Below, piece after piece: positions 31,397 to 46,378 of a DNA stretch of 64,000 bases; position 1 is the stretch's first letter; each line of letters starts with the position of its first letter. Source of the stretch: Puffinus mauretanicus (Eukaryota > Chordata > Aves > Procellariiformes > Procellariidae); assembly GCA_023333565.1 (NCBI GenBank), contig JAJKFH010002646.1:186001-250000 (forward strand), given 5' to 3'. A program made the translations under genes and the position numbers. The notes below the pieces were generated by a model that was not told where the DNA came from, did not search any database, and saw only the letters and a list, made by a program, of their open reading frames with translations.

Positions 31397-34300
31397 GGCC
31401 CCAGTGAAGATAGTTCTGCATGCTGCACAAATACAGATAAATAGACAGCTCTGCCCAGCAGAGATTATGATCTGAAAGGCACAAAGTGGTTGAGGTTTGG
31501 GAAGAAAGATACAACTTCCAAGTAAATAAAAACAGTGTTGAATGGCAGAGCTTTGGTAGCTGAATCCTTTCTTGTTCATTTGTCTTTTCTGATAGGAGTA
31601 CAGGTCAGATGGAGGGAATGGCAGGACTATGGAAGTTAATAAAAAGAGAACAAAATATAAAAAGGAAGGAATAATCACAGCTTGAGGTCTGTCTGGTTCT
31701 ATTCTACCTACAGGCGTAGGTAGACATGATATTAAGGGGAGTTTAAAGAGATTTTCAGATGTGAGCAGGTTCTTTCTTTAAAATTATGGAAGAAATATCA
31801 GAACAGGTTGTCCTGAGCCTCCAAGCCTTTATGTAAATATTTCCTTAAATATATAACTTAGTAAAAGAATGGTAAAAAAATGTGTATAACCCCTCAAATT
31901 CTAAATGGGAATTTGCCATATAGCTGAATACACCACTTCTTTTCAGGCAGTCATATACTCCAACCCAGACTATAACTAAAACCAAAAATAAATATTAGAA
32001 CAGATGTAATTTTTAATATGCTTGAAAAGGCAGAAAGTATTAGCTTAAAAACACTAAACAAGGGGAAAACTTTCTAGAGTTAATTTAGAAACCTGTGGAT
32101 GCCAGGATAAATTGCCATCTCTTCTGTCTTACCATCTGAGATCTATTATAATTCCTTTAAAGACTCCCCTTCTGTTAAATTGCAGATGTGGATTGAAATT
32201 TGTAAAACGAGTACATCAGAAGTGGTAGGGCATAGCAGAAAAAGCTTAAAGACCACTCCCTTTCAGCACATAGGTGCCTCAGTCTATTCAAGTGACAGTA
32301 ATCTTGTCCTTGGTAAAGATCTATCATGTCCTAAGTGGAGTTTATAATTTTTCAAAAGCTATACACGCCTATCTTTTTAATGTGATAGTGGCCACAGTAC
32401 CCTCTTTTCCCGGTGCTTAGAGTGCCTGTTTAGGATGCAGTGCACAAGAGTTCAAGCTCCTCTTGTGTCTGAAGGGATTCAAACCCACCATCCCTTCTTC
32501 TCTAGTGAAAATACTGTAAATTGACATAAAATTGGTTAGACTGGTGTGATGAAGAGGTGATCTCAATACTTACTGCTAAACCTTCTTTACCATGCAGAAA
32601 ATACAAAGATAAAGACAATGTCACTGTTTAGTGGGACTGAAACTAGCACCTGGTGCAAAATTTCAGGAGTTATTTCGATAGGCATACTATTAAAAAATGG
32701 ATGACATACATTTTGAAAAATTATCAACATCTTTCTTATACCTTAGTATAAACAATGAGCATACTGATTTATTATACTAAATAGCAATAATAGCATATTA
32801 GCTATCTTGCCTAAGGTTCTAACTTTAATTATTAATAAAAAAATATGCAATATACTAAACTATGTCAATGTCTGAAGTGTAAGCAGTTGCTCAATCACTG
32901 TTACAGAATTGGAGTACACTGAATTCCTAAACAACTTACCAAAAAAAAACCTTCAAAAATATTATATTTAAACCTGAAGTAACATGTATTTATATATTTT
33001 TCAGCTTTGGTACTTGAATAATGGTAGTAGAGGAATGAATTAGCAATTCCACCCTGTACTAAAATTGTTTTTAAAAGGGACCTATTTACAGAACAAATAA
33101 ACAAAGGAAGAATTCTACCTTCTTTTGTACACATTTCTGTGAAAATGTATAGCATGTTCTGACACTTTTGAAGCCTTTGTTATCATAAGTGGGTATCTAA
33201 GGTATTTCCTTATAATCTTCCTCTCTCCATAGATACCACAGGCAGCTAATCATAGGCAAGGTAACCACTAAAAATTATGTTACAGATACAGGGAACAAGG
33301 GTTAGAGACAATAAAGAAGTTAAGGGACTTGGACATATATCATGTTAAGTGCTAGAGAGTCTGAAAGTTAGACATTCAGCTTAGGAAGTGAAATCCATAA
33401 ACCTGAATTAAGAGCCTAAGGGTGGTGTTCATTGATGCTTTCCCCTAGCAGCAAAAGCTGTAAGAACTTTCTGCTCTCTCCCCTCTCCCAGTCATTTATT
33501 CTTAGCCCACACAGCAGTATGCTGTTTTCTCAATCTGTTCTGATGCAGCTATATGCAGAGAATATTGTAAATGGGTTCACTGGATTTTAAAAAAATGAGC
33601 TTAACAACAGCAACAACAGTAAACAGGATATTTTTTTTTAACCTAAACCAGGTCACTTCAGTGATCCCATTTATAATAAAGCCCCACACACCTTAGCTCA
33701 TCTGACAAGACAGTGAAATATGGTGTCAGGATGCATGGCATTTTTATTTTCTGAGTTGCCAGAGAAAATACATTCCTGAATCCATACCTGAGAATAGGAT
33801 TTAAAAGAGGCAGATCTATGAAGGTGTGGTCCTGTAGTCATCTGTGTTATGTCATTTCATAATAATTTCATACTACATCTATTGCTGGATCACAAAGCAC
33901 TGTAGATCAGCTTGTAGCATAGAACTGTATTTCTGTCCAGGTCATGAGAGCAGATGATGTGAATATTATGCTGACTTCATACCTTTAACCAAGGTTTATG
34001 CTTGTTGTAAGTCGGTAGATGACACCTGAAGCAGCATAAAAACAGAGTGGTACAGACAGGTGATATTTTATCTAGCATAAGGCCAACAAAGGAAAAAGTT
34101 ATTCCTTCAAAGGCTTATAAACCGGCTTGGCAAAATAGTCATGTGGTTGAAGTCTTTTGATCCAGTAGTAGGTACTCTAAAACCATATTTATTATTGCAT
34201 CAAAACACACCATGAAATGGCTTAAGTCAGCACTTAGCTCAGCTACTCTGAAGTGTTAAAAAGGGATCTGGTTGACTTTTCCACACATAGCAAGCTAAAT

Positions 34301-34810
34301 CTGCCCTTTGACCATGAAGAATTTTCTTACTGCTTTCTTTACAAAAATATCCATCAATGATATATTGTTTCCCTGCTTTGCATATTAGCCTAGCTGTTAA
34401 ATTATTTGATTAAAAACTTGAAACTGTGTGGTCCAGTTTATCCTTGTGCTAAAGTACTAAAACTCTTCAGCTTGTTAACCTATTGCCCTAACCAAGATGC
34501 TACTGAAGATTCTGAGTGGACTATTTCGGAGTGGGATAACTGGGTGACCAGAAATTATTCATTCAACCAGAGAGGAAAGCGGATGAGATAACATGCATCC
34601 ATAGCCTAAGAATTAAAGAGTTCTCAGGGGCTGCTTGGGAGTTCTTGTCCTTGCTCCTAACAGACTTTGTGACTTTTAATCCAGTGATTTTTAGAAGCAT
34701 AAGGCAATCTCTGGATTCCCATCTTTCCTTTTCTGCAGTGTGTGAACTGCTAGTATACTGATATTCTCTGTGCAGGAATCAGGAACTCATACTGTGCCTG
34801 TTCTCTCTAG
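31397..34810. other. AT-rich single-copy DNA with one old fold-back repeat
   Basis: No gene seen. The only recognisable element is the fold-back repeat at 32410-32502. Confidence 0.45.
32410..32502. repeat. Old fold-back repeat with tRNA-like phrases
   Basis: GGTGCTTAGAGTGCCTG, GAGTTCAAGCTCC, TGTCTGAAGGGATTCAAACC and CCACCATCCC appear in the order of a known sauropsid palindromic repeat whose arms read roughly TTAGGGCACT...GGTTCAA and GATTTGAACC...AGTGCCCTAA. The copy is decayed. The GTTCAAGCTCC phrase resembles a Pol III B box, but no A box or cloverleaf fits. Confidence 0.5.
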
Positions 34811-34926
34811 AAAAACAAACAAACAAACAACCACACCCCCACCCAAGCAAACAAACAAACAAATGAAAAGCACAAAACCTAACCTAAACTAAACTAAGCT
34901 AAACTAAACAAACCAACAACCTAACA
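34811..34926. repeat. Compound simple repeat (CAAA)n and (CTAAA)n
   Basis: A CAAA/CAAACAAA run, a C-rich interruption, a second CAAA run, then imperfect CTAAA units at about 34878-34910. Confidence 0.85.
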
Positions 34927-37900
34927 CTTTTTTTTTATTAATGGGGTGGTCCCTGCAGGACTAATAATTTACCACAAGGCAAACAGAAACAAAAAATGAT
35001 CTATCCTTAGTACAGAAAAAATTGTTTTCCCAAATTGTATTCAGTGTTCCTCTGGACACAATAAGGGTGGATACAACCCTACATGCCTCCTTTTCCTGGA
35101 CAATCCATTTCACAAAACTACAGACTAGCACAGTTATTTTATCTAGAGCCAGAGGTCACTCCTTCCAGACCTCATTAGGGCCACTCATAGGTTGGACAGG
35201 GATGATCAATAGCAATACATAGTGCTTATTTCTCCTACAGACAATACAAAGATAACCCTTTTCTTTAAAAGGTGATTTATGACTGCCTAGAGTCACTATC
35301 TTAGACAGCCCACCAGGGCATTTATAATATGATATGAAAGTTCTTTATTGACAGGATAATAAAAACTTTATTCTACCTAGTAGAATAAGTAACTTACCTG
35401 GTGTCCACTACAGCAGTACATCGGTCTCTCTCAACCTCACAAGATGTTTACCTACCCAGCTTTCTGAGGCAAGGAAATACATTAGCCCAGTTTACAGCTG
35501 AGGAATGCATATTCATCTCTGTTCTTACTAAAGTGAAATCCATAGCCTAGCATCAAATATCTAGGCTCCCTGCTATGATAAGTAGGTGCTCGAGAATAAA
35601 TTTAAACATTAATTTTGCACCTTGCACAGTAAACAGGAAGACATGCAGGAGGAGAATGGGTCAGACAGGTCATGGATATTTGACTTTAGCATTAGCATGA
35701 ACCCCAGCAACATGATATTCCTAATAAATTCATTTTACATTCAGAACATAGCTGGATGAGTAACTGTTTTGTTTTAGAATAGAAGTAGTTGGTGTTCTCA
35801 ACCATTAATTCTGTGATCTGAATACTCACAGAGTTTAAAGGAAAACTTGGATCCATTCATTTCCTCTACCCAATATACAGCTTTCGTTTCCCAGAAAATA
35901 ATGTATATCTTCATAACTAGACATGTTCGTCAAAAATGCATTTAAATCTTCTCAGGTTTCAGTGAACCTATGGCCAATGTTTCCTAGTCACTAAAGGCTC
36001 TAAACGGTAGGTTATTATAAATAGCTGTATTTCATTGTCTTCACTTCAACCTAAGTGTTAAACTACCACAATCATAATACCATGATTTGCACTGTTCTCA
36101 GAGCAATCATTATGCTGACTAGATATACATGAAGGTAACATAGGATAATAAAATTCCAGTTCCCTACTTTCTTGATCCCCTTCAGACATGCTCAAGTACT
36201 AGGTGTCTAACTTCGTAGGTTGGGATAATTTGGGATACACCTAGAATACAAAACTTCAGGAACCAGATCATCTTCCAGATGGGATCCAGCCAGGAACCAG
36301 TAAAAAGGAAGCAGGCTGTGATAGGGAAATGTGTAAAGAGAAATACAAGTGGACCCCAAGACAGAGGAGGAAGAAACTCCCCACCATGAACAGCATAAAC
36401 CTCCTGGCAAAGACCTCAAGTTGTGGACAACTCATAGTAAACACCCTACATCCATTCTTTTTCAGCAAGACTAAAGAGTCAACCATAGCACCCAAAAGGA
36501 CAGTGTAAGGCTGAACATAACAACAAAGAAAATAATAGAAACTAGGAAGGGGTTTTGTCTGTTTGTTTGTTTGTTTTTCTGTAAAATAACTTTAGGGGTA
36601 TTATTCAGCATCTGAGAATGGTATTTGTAACAGTCTACTCAAGAAGACTAGAAACAGCCATGGGGAATCTCTGAGAAGAGGGTCTAGGATTTAGGAACAT
36701 TGTATAGCCCTAAATTGATCATGTGTCTTACAACTCACAACACTCTCCATAGTCTCTTTTTAGAGTTAAAGGGGGTTAAATGATTTAGCAAGTGATTTTA
36801 GAACAAATATAGAGTACTAACATGTAGCTTCTAGATCACAACTTGTTACGCTAGCCAAGCTCAATTGCTTTTGACCCTATGTCCATACTCACATCTTTTT
36901 GAAACAAAAGTTCAGCTTACTCTTTAAGGAGGAGTAGGTAATGCTCCTTCAGTGAAACATTTACCAGGTGGCTAGAAGACTGTCTCAGGAAGCAGGTTAA
37001 GGAAATATTGCTGAGAAAGCTGAGTTGAGATTGAACTCCAGTTACTTAATTTCTGGACCAGGTCTTTCAGGAAATTTGAGCACAGATATTCCCATTCCTG
37101 TAGATCTCAAATGGACTTTGATGTTAGCTGCTCATAATGGGACAGTTTGTTTCCAGACCTGGATTTCCATGTCTTCCTGCTTCCTTCAGCCACCTTCATT
37201 TCTTTGGTTTCTTTCTCATGTTGCAAATCTTTGTAATGTCCCAAACTTACATTAATGTAGATGTGAAGAGGACATTCAATTTCTACTTCTGTCAACTTTC
37301 CACATATTTATGTAGTGCTTTTGATGGAGTTAAGAATGCTTTCCCAGCTCTCATACAGCTAAGTCACGTGATACAGGACCCAAAGTTTCCTGTCTGAAGA
37401 AAAGCCATTAACAGCATGATAAGTTCATATGCATATAGTTCCCTATTCCAGGGAATGCTGCAACTGAGTCCAAACTACAATATATCAGTCATTTTTTAGG
37501 ACTGCAGTTAGAGTTTGTTCTGTAAAAGATACCCTACAGAGGCAGAATTAGTGAAAAGGGATGAAAAATCTGTTGGCCGTAGATGGGTGAAGGGAATAGC
37601 ACTGGTAATAAGAAACCTGATCAACAGTTGTTTATCTACATGGATGACTCACTGGTCACTTCAGGAGGAGCAACATCAGGCATGGGATATTTATTGTGGT
37701 TTCATATGTTTTTAAAAAGTCATCCAAAATGAAGTAAATATGTTTCTTATCTAATGATTTACTGACTAAATCTTCTTGCAAGCAGCATGTTCTGACAATG
37801 CTTCTTCTGACAGAGAAATATCCTTTCAGGTTATGTTCACATGAAAGAATGTATGTTCATGTCTAGTGCTAATTTTCATATACTGTAAAATTTATTGCGC

Positions 37901-40600
37901 AATGTTTAGGTTTTGTAAATTAAACACTGGGTAAAAGTGGTCTTTAATTTTCACTAATTCTCTTGTTATTTTTTGTTTGTTTTACAGTTTTACAGTGGAT
38001 AAATGGTAACTTAACCTTGTTGAAATAAAAACATCAGATTGTGGTTCTTGTGACATCCATGCTCTAGATGAGCTTTCCTTAATATTTGTTTAGGAAACAT
38101 TTAGAACAATACCAAGAGGAGAGGTGATTTTCCCTTTATGAAAAAAGATTCATTATTTAAGATATAAAACTATAACTGTTTAGAGTGCCCTAATTCATCC
38201 ACAAAGGCTAAGGACCAGTAAATTCCATGTCATAAGGTCTTCTTTATATTTGGGGATAATTTGGCTTATAGTGCCCTATATACTTTAGTCCAGTGTTTAA
38301 TTTAATTCTAAAGGAAGCTGTAATTGTATTTTCCAACTAACTTTCTAATTCTCAAATGCAATAGTCCAAAATTTTTTTCAAGGTCTGTTATCAAACTTAG
38401 AGTGCCTGTATGACACTGTGTTTATAAGCTGGACTTCAAGGCACATTTTTGTTCACATATGTGCATGAAATATATAAATAAGTGCATTAGTTTTAGATTC
38501 TGTTCTCAATACGACTTCTATATGCAATGAAGAAAAATAGTTAAATAGCATAATTTAGTATTTTCTTGATGTCAATATTAGTGTTTATTATCATTATAGT
38601 TTATTGATACTAATTTTATTGATATATGTATTTATTGATGCCAATAAAAGAAAAGTAAATATAATCTAAAGCAGAAATTAAAATGACTAAGAGGACATCT
38701 GAAATACAAATAACAAAAGGAACAGAATGTGAAATTTATCTGGGCAAAAGTAGGTTCCTACTCTTGAAGTAGTCAGCTTAGACTCTATTTGTAGTCAGAG
38801 GAGAGAAATTAATACTTTCAACTAAGTTTCATCTCATAATTACCACAGACACGTAAAATACGTCAGGTGATTCATCTGTTTACTATGAGTCTAAGGTGAT
38901 AGGATCGGATGTCATCATTGTAGACACCTAAATTTAGCTGAAATGAATCACACCCAAAAATTAACTGAAAACGCACCATATCTTCTACTATTTCTAGTAT
39001 AAATGATAAGATATTATGTTAACATAACAGGATGTGAAAAGATTTGCTGTTCACTTAGGCTACCAGGGAGAAAAATGAATAAGGAAAACACAGGAGCACT
39101 ACAGAGAAGTTGGTGTTGGAAATATGTAATACCTGGAATTACTCTTCACAGGTAAAAAAATGTGGGCACTATTAAATACTGAATGAGCAAAAAATATTTA
39201 CTGTGAGACATTTTCATTCATTTCTAATCACTATGTTGATGCAATTAATGAATTAGTCAGCACTGCTGATGTTGATAAATCACCTCCTTGGGCAACGATT
39301 GTCCTTTTAAGTGCCTATGGGTTGCTGACTGGGCAGGATCCCACTGTAGAATAAGGTATGACAAATTTTCTAGAAAAAGAAAACTTCCCAAAGGAAGTTT
39401 GGGTGCCTGAAAAATGTGGATATAGATACATTTTTGTCTGTCACAAAAATGTTTTCACAAAATTCCAGAAAAAAGCCAAGCTGGAATTTGACTACATTAG
39501 CAGGCAGAAAAAACAGAAGACAATGATGAGCCTTCAACTCTAGATAGTTGAGCATTTCCCACCAGCTGGGTTTCATAGAGTAAAGCCACCTCTTAAAAGT
39601 AGGTGCTTTTGACATTTCTTTCAAATGAAAACAGTAGTTGCTGGTGAAGTAGAATGGTGGGTGGAGCTGACATTAATGCTTTTTTTTTCCCACACAGGGG
39701 TTGCTTATTTATTTTACCTTATAAAAGTACGGATAAAATATTAAAAATGTGTGATGAACTGGAACCCATTAGTCCTCAGATGAACATACTGAACAATCAT
39801 TAGATACGACAGTCAGGCTTATATACATCACCTCTGGTTCCAATGCATTCTTCTTTATCATATACAAAGGAGAACAGATTTTTTTTTTAAATGTTGGCTT
39901 AATAGTACTGCCACTTTAGAATAAGATATTTGGATATGTGGAACATGAAGATTTGAACTCCTATCCACAGACACAAGCTGAGCTCAGGTTTCTTATCTGA
40001 TCATAGGGCCATGGTAAAAAAGACAACCTCCATAACTTTGCTTTGAAAAAACAGGTTTACACTTCATCCACAGGGAAAAATATCTGCTTATCCTTTGAGA
40101 AAGAAAGATAAAAGTTTAAAAGAGTCTGGCAGAAGGTATTTTTGATACAGCCAGGTTACTCTTATTGTCAAGATCAAGATATTTATATATGTAGCAGCAG
40201 TATTTCTGGAACCTAAGCAACTTCAGTGTAAAACTGTAAGAACTTATACACCTACCATATCTCTAGTCATCCATGTAAAGACTCCTAACATAGTTTGAAA
40301 TGCTTTGATATCTTGAAATCAAGATTTCAAGTTACCATGAGTTACCATATGAGTTACCATATGCAGCTGTCTATTATTTCATTGGATGTATGAGTTTTTA
40401 TTGATGCTCTCTTCCCATAATTGCCACTTTCCTCCTGGGAAGTTTGCTTGGGCATCTTTAGCCAGGTACGAAGACACTCTGCAAGTAGGATATATACAGT
40501 TTAAAAGTACAAAGCAATTATGTGTTGGTTAACACACATATAAATAGGATCTAATAAGCTATGATGCCACACTTTGGCATGATACTCAATGAGCTGTCAC
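34927..40600. other. AT-rich single-copy DNA, no gene seen
   Basis: No exon or recognisable transposon. A GTTT microsatellite lies at 36561-36576. 37830-38030 is a non-repetitive AT-rich patch. Frames at 36207-36495 (minus) and 37025-37397 (plus) have no recognisable domain. Confidence 0.4.
40312..40363. repeat. Palindrome followed by a three-unit tandem repeat
   Basis: CTTGAAATC (40312-40320) and its exact complement (40323-40331) flank AA. Directly after come three units of GTTACCATATGA or a shortened form at 40331-40363. Confidence 0.85.
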
Positions 40601-43600
40601 TGGCTGGACAGGCATCAGTGAGGAGGGAAGGGTCAATGGCCACAACTCCTGAGAGCCATCCTCAGGGGTGTGGAGCTGCCACCTTCCTCCTGTTGATGGC
40701 TTCAATGGTTTGACGCCAACCCGGTAATTCCTGACTGCCTGGCCCAGTGAGCACCCCAGCCACTGCTAGCTGACGGTAAAAAGAAACAAGGCTAGGGAAT
40801 AGCAGGCAAAGTATACAAGTTGTACTTGGTAGCTGCACATAATTCTTAAACAAAATACCACCTAACATGTTTAAACACAGCACTGCTCATCGTATTCAGA
40901 GTGGTAGCATGTCACAGCTCGGAAGTGGCTCGTTGATAAGGCATGGATTGCACAGCAATCAAAACTAGATAGTCGGACAGTAATTCCAGTGCTACATGTC
41001 CAGGCCAAGAGGGAAATAGAAAGAGGAAATACCATGTTTGTGATGAGACACTAGCACTGTGGCTTTCTGTTTGTAAATGTGTGATTAATGTAACTTCTTG
41101 CTCCCCTGGGAATTTTGCTTGTGAGCTGTTCTTGGAGGAAAATACAAGTGTAACAATGTCATTGCGTCAAAAGGTGAGAGATCATCACCCTGTGTGTCCA
41201 GTACGATTTGTGAAGCCATACTTCATATGTGAGGATAGTACAATGAAACTCTCATGGCCTCACAAAGTATTTGTTAACAGACTGGACCAGCTCCAAGCTG
41301 AAATGCTCTCAAACAGTGTTTGCTAAAATGGAGTGTGAAGAAGTCCTAGTAGGTCCAATAAAGTAGTCCACACTCTCATCCCCTCTTGTTTACATGAGTC
41401 TTTTTTTCTTCCCGTGTTCACAGTCCACTTCAAAGATAGACAGATGAGCAGGGACAGACTGAGGGTGGGGGCGCTCCTCACCCCCCCTGCAAAGAAAGTA
41501 TAGCTGCAATCTGGAAAACTTTTTTTTCCCACCTAATTTGTGTGGTGGTCTATTAATTTTTCCACACCGACATACACTTCAATAAGCCACTTAGACTCAG
41601 TGTATTTCTCTCCCCAAAGCTGTCGCTTTTAATGGGAAAGAATTCATTTCATTCCAGACAGCCACACCAAATGGAACTAAACTACCCAACATGTTTGCTG
41701 CTAAGTTTTTCATCTCAGTGTATTGATTTTAAAGCTTGTACCGATTTCTCCTAAATTAACCTTTTATTTTCTTGAGTTATATAAATAAATAATGTGAAGG
41801 AAAGCAAGTGAAACTGAAGAGAGAAAAATCAACAGAACTGCTCTGAGATCCTGAGCAAACCACTCTGAGCTTTCTTCAAGGAAAAACACTTCTGCATCTC
41901 TCATATCATTTTGCTGTTAGATGTGTCATTTTTACTGATTCCAATAATATTAACCTGATCAAAATTTAACAAAGATAAATAGAGAAATCTCATACATAAT
42001 ACATAAAATAAAAATACATGCACTACTCTGCTGGAAATCTTTTACTTTGTTATAATTCTCTGATATTCCTTAATATGCTCATTTCAAATGTGAAATAGAT
42101 AAAGAATTTATGATCAAAACTCTAAACCTTGCCTCCTGTGTATTCTGATATACCCTTAAAGAACTGATTAGTTTACCTTGAAATAGTCACTGAAATGTAA
42201 ACAATCTACTCAGTATTGTGTCAAGGTGGTGCTGCAAATTCTAGCTATGAAAGAAAGGGAGATTATAATCAGAAATGTTCTATGGCATGCCTGCTACAAA
42301 AAAAAAATGTTAAATACTTTGGCAAAATTAGTCTAACCTCTTACATTTAACTCAGTGGTGGATCCAAAGTTTCTGCCATTTCTTATAGAACTCCAAGCTC
42401 CCTTATCTTGTCTTTTCCCATAAAAAAGCCACAGTGTCAGCTGTCAGCATCCTTTTTCTCTTTCTTTGAAGTGAGTTTTGTAACTGCAGGGCAGTATGGT
42501 ACCTGATCTGAGATGGCCTGTATTGCCCTATGAAAACATGGCTTAGTAGAGAAGTGGGTAGGCAGTTTAATAGCTGTCAGTGTATCAGCAGAAGATACTG
42601 GACTGTTTGAAAGGCAAGCTCCCTCCCACACCATCCAACCTTGTTTTTCTTCACAAAGATATGGAGAAAAGCTGCAACCTGGGAGGGCAGGAAGAGAAGA
42701 ACATTTAAAAGCTTGAACTACTTAGTGATAATTTTGAGAAGGAGTAAGAGTTCAAGAAGAAAGTAGAGGTAGAAAAAAATTGGGATTTACGTGACTGGCT
42801 AAGAATCTCTCATATTTTATTATTTTTGTTCTCCAAATTACCTCATTTTTTCCCATTTATTTATATCCTTTGTCAATTTTGTCTTGTTCTTATAAATATT
42901 CCCCTGTAGAGTCTACAGCATTTTGCAGAGTAGGGTTGGATATACATTATTTTACCCTTTGGCTAATGTTCTGAAAATTTTTCTGTTTTTGGCTTCACTT
43001 CAGGGCTTACAATCCCCATTTCTATTCTCATTTCTGGGGTCATTTCCAGACTTGCAACCACACTTCTGTTTGCATGGTTATATACTCATTATGGTAAGTG
43101 GGATCATGACTCCTTGTGTTTGAGAATCCCTGTTATAGGAACTACTGCAATATAAAGGATAAGTAATAATAAGGTGAAAAAAAGGAATGAGAAAAATATC
43201 AAGAAAAGCAAGGTCATATCAGAACAGAGAGAAGAAAATGATCAAATGAGCAGAAAATGCAAGGAAGATGAACAAAAAGGAAAAATGAGATAGAAATTAT
43301 ATGGAGGAGGTTATGTATGATTTTTAAGAGAGTGCTTTGAAATTGTGTTTTGTAATGTAAAATCCTCTCTAATTAGCTTCCAAAACAAAGAATTGTTTAT
43401 CGGCAACCATTAATATAAAACTTCTTTCATTTTATTTACATAGAAATAAACTGCATTACCTTAAATGAGTTTGATTCTTGCTCTGGAAATTGCTTTGTTC
43501 CATAAGTAAAATGCCTGTAATCCAGCTTAATTCTATATTACACCACTTTTAAGAACAAGTATTTTGAGTTTTATTCATCCTTTATTAATGGACATATACT

Positions 43601-46224
43601 TTATCAACATGTTTACAGTATGTTTTTGATTCTGATCAATGTCTAAAATCCCCTCCAAATGTGAGCCCCTACTAAATGTCTCCATGTTCTCAATCACCTT
43701 CAAATACTGTTAAATGATAACTATAACTGAAAAAAAACAGTCACGTCAGCTTTCAGACCTTTTATTTGTTAGTATGCAGAGTCAATTAAAATATCACATT
43801 AATGCAAAAAAATCTGAAATACTTCCAATCCAAAAGATTACTTCAGGTATGTCAGGATTGAATTTGGTAGTAAAAATCATGTTAGAATGATCATAGAAAA
43901 GAAGTCCACACATTAATATTTTCTGCTATTACGAGATTTACTATTTCAAACTGGTAGGTGGGTGGATGTATAGGAGAAAGTAATAATAAATAATAAAAAA
44001 AAGATCTGTTGTGCCTATCAATTCTGGTGACACAATCAATAATAACCAAAAGTAAGAGATCTTTAAAATATTGCCTATGCAGTTAAGACGCTGTTTCACT
44101 CCAACAAAATGCAAATGTCTTCCTGAACAGGAAGAGTCTTTAATTGCCTCAGATATCCTGAAAGAAATAACCCCTCAGCATCTTAATCTGCACCCTGTAA
44201 AAATGTATGTTGATTCCTTTGTCTTGTTCTTATGCATTTCATGCTGGACAGTGTGTTAGTTCTAAAAGCTGAAATTCAGTGTCTTAGATTGACTTTGTCT
44301 CAGAACCTGAATATTCAAGGACCATGAAAAGAACAAAAAGGATCCCATCAGTGGTGTATAGTAGAATTTCTAAATGAACTGTGGTTCATACTACTCCTGG
44401 CAGTATTAAATAGCTCTCTAAAAGTGCATGTAGATGAGATTTTAAACCTCTGCTTTTTGCGAAGGAACAGCTAGCTAAAGCATTAGAAGGAAATGCTAAC
44501 TGAAGGAAATCTTGCCATACCTTCCAAAGTTAGTTGAGCCTGTGTGATCCCACTATGTAGCCCTATGCTTTATTTAAGGAAGGCGCAAGCAAAACAGCAG
44601 CGGAGCAAAAGCTGATACCATGAATAAATCTATCGTTCCTGCAAGCAGGTACAAGAAAGTGATATTCCATCCTCTGCTAATTCTATCAACAGCTACTAGG
44701 TAGCTCGTGAGTCTGACACCATCCTCTATTTAACAGCCTTGCAAGGGAAGTCTGCCTGCCCCTGTTGTGCACTGACCTGCAGAGTTGGATCCTAAATGCT
44801 AAGACTATTAGACAGGAAGCAAAAGGCTGAGATAATACACAAAGATAATGAAATTTGTTTATGCTGAGAAAAGCTGGTCTTATTATAGTTTCAGTTAGCA
44901 AAGCCACCGAGATCATGATAAAAGCCTTGTCCAGCCTGCAAATGAGACTTCTAAGATTAAGAGGTGAAAAATATCTTGTCCAAGCCAAGGATGATAATTA
45001 ACAATTCTAGTCAAAGTACTGCAATAAGCATGATTTACAACATTATATGCAGCTCTATCCATCTTCAGGTATTTAGATACTAAGTAATTAATTCACCTGG
45101 CAATCCTTTGAACTAGACAAACAGCTCCATGCTACATATAGGGAAAGTGGCAGCCACAGAAAATAGGGTATGATCAGATAGACACAAGTGACTGAGGCTT
45201 TATAGTTTAAGAAGTTACTGGCCCCCTCATCTCAGAAGACATAATTTTCTTCAAGCTGTTCAATTGCATGCACATCATACACTAGGAAAGTTTCCAGAAA
45301 AGCTTGGAAATTATGCATTATGCAAGGATATGGAGTATGCAGTAAGAAATTAAAAATCACACATAATTTCTATCACACAGTGTGTATTTCCATATTTACA
45401 AAAAAGGGCACTGTGCCTTGCAGCCTAGCTCATACAAAGCCAACTGTTTAATCTGGGGTTAAACACTGTTGATTTAGAACTAAGAATGCCATAGTTTTCC
45501 TGTCCAGAGCTGAACTACGTCTTTGTTATTTCAACCTACAAGTGCAAAATCTCAGAGGTTAGTAATCTCTTCTGTTATCTTGTTATACCTTTCAAAACAA
45601 GCTCCCAGACTGGTTCAGTGGCTAAATAGAACAATGGCTCTTTGGGTATTACTTTGGGAAATGGTGTTAATACACAAAAATTATATGTACCTATATTATG
45701 GTCAGAATCAGTACTGACCTATATAACACCTCACATTGTGTTATTGGTGACTGTTCCCCTGCAGCTAATTTGTTTTGGAATAAGCACATTCCTTGGTGTT
45801 TTGCCTAAGACAGAGCATATCACTTACCTGTTTTAAATACATTCTCGTTCAGAAGAACTCCAAATATATTCTTGATAATATGTCCTCTGATTCGGGTGAG
45901 CAGAAGAAATGTGCCACATTTAACCTACATTTGGCTACACTTCAACTGCAAGTGAAGTGAAACTTAGGTATTTTTTATCCAACCCATGGGGGTAATTTAA
46001 GTCTCAATTAACAGATGCTAGTATGTGACTTTGAGAACATTAGGAACTATTACTCTACAGATGAAGGAATAATGACTAATTTTGCATAAAAGCTTTAAAT
46101 ACAAAGGAATAGTATGTTAAATGTATAGTTTTGATCCATATATCAAGATACTTGCAAGTAATTTATTTAAAAATACAAATTATATGTTGCGATATGCGTT
46201 CACCTACATTTTTAGTTATATATT
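40601..46224. other. Single-copy DNA, no gene recognised
   Basis: 40601-40780 is GC-richer than its surroundings and carries a minus-strand frame (40883-40662) with no recognisable domain. The plus frame 41081-41326 likewise has no recognised homologue. The remainder is AT-rich with short simple runs. Confidence 0.4.
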
Positions 46225-46244
46225 AAAAAAAAAAAAAAAAAAAA
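46225..46244. repeat. Poly-A run
   Basis: Twenty consecutive A. No retroposed body recognised directly upstream. Confidence 0.85.
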
Positions 46245-46378
46245 GCAAAACCAAAAAAGCCTGCAGTTACTTGCACAAAGTAAAAATTGCATTAGTAGTG
46301 CAGAATATGCAATCTATGTTTTTTTCTGCGTACAAATATAGACTTTGCCACTATAATATTTGAGTGCTTTATACTCAT

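Noticed and set aside
34878..34910. Interstitial telomere-like repeat
   Set aside because: Units are CTAAA, not the vertebrate CCCTAA; ordinary microsatellite.
40662..41326. Minus 73-codon and plus 81-codon frames in a GC-richer patch
   Set aside because: No recognisable family and no intron-exon structure; kept only as an unassigned patch.
46225..46270. Poly-A tail of a processed pseudogene
   Set aside because: No gene-like sequence directly upstream and no flanking duplication; treated as a simple repeat.
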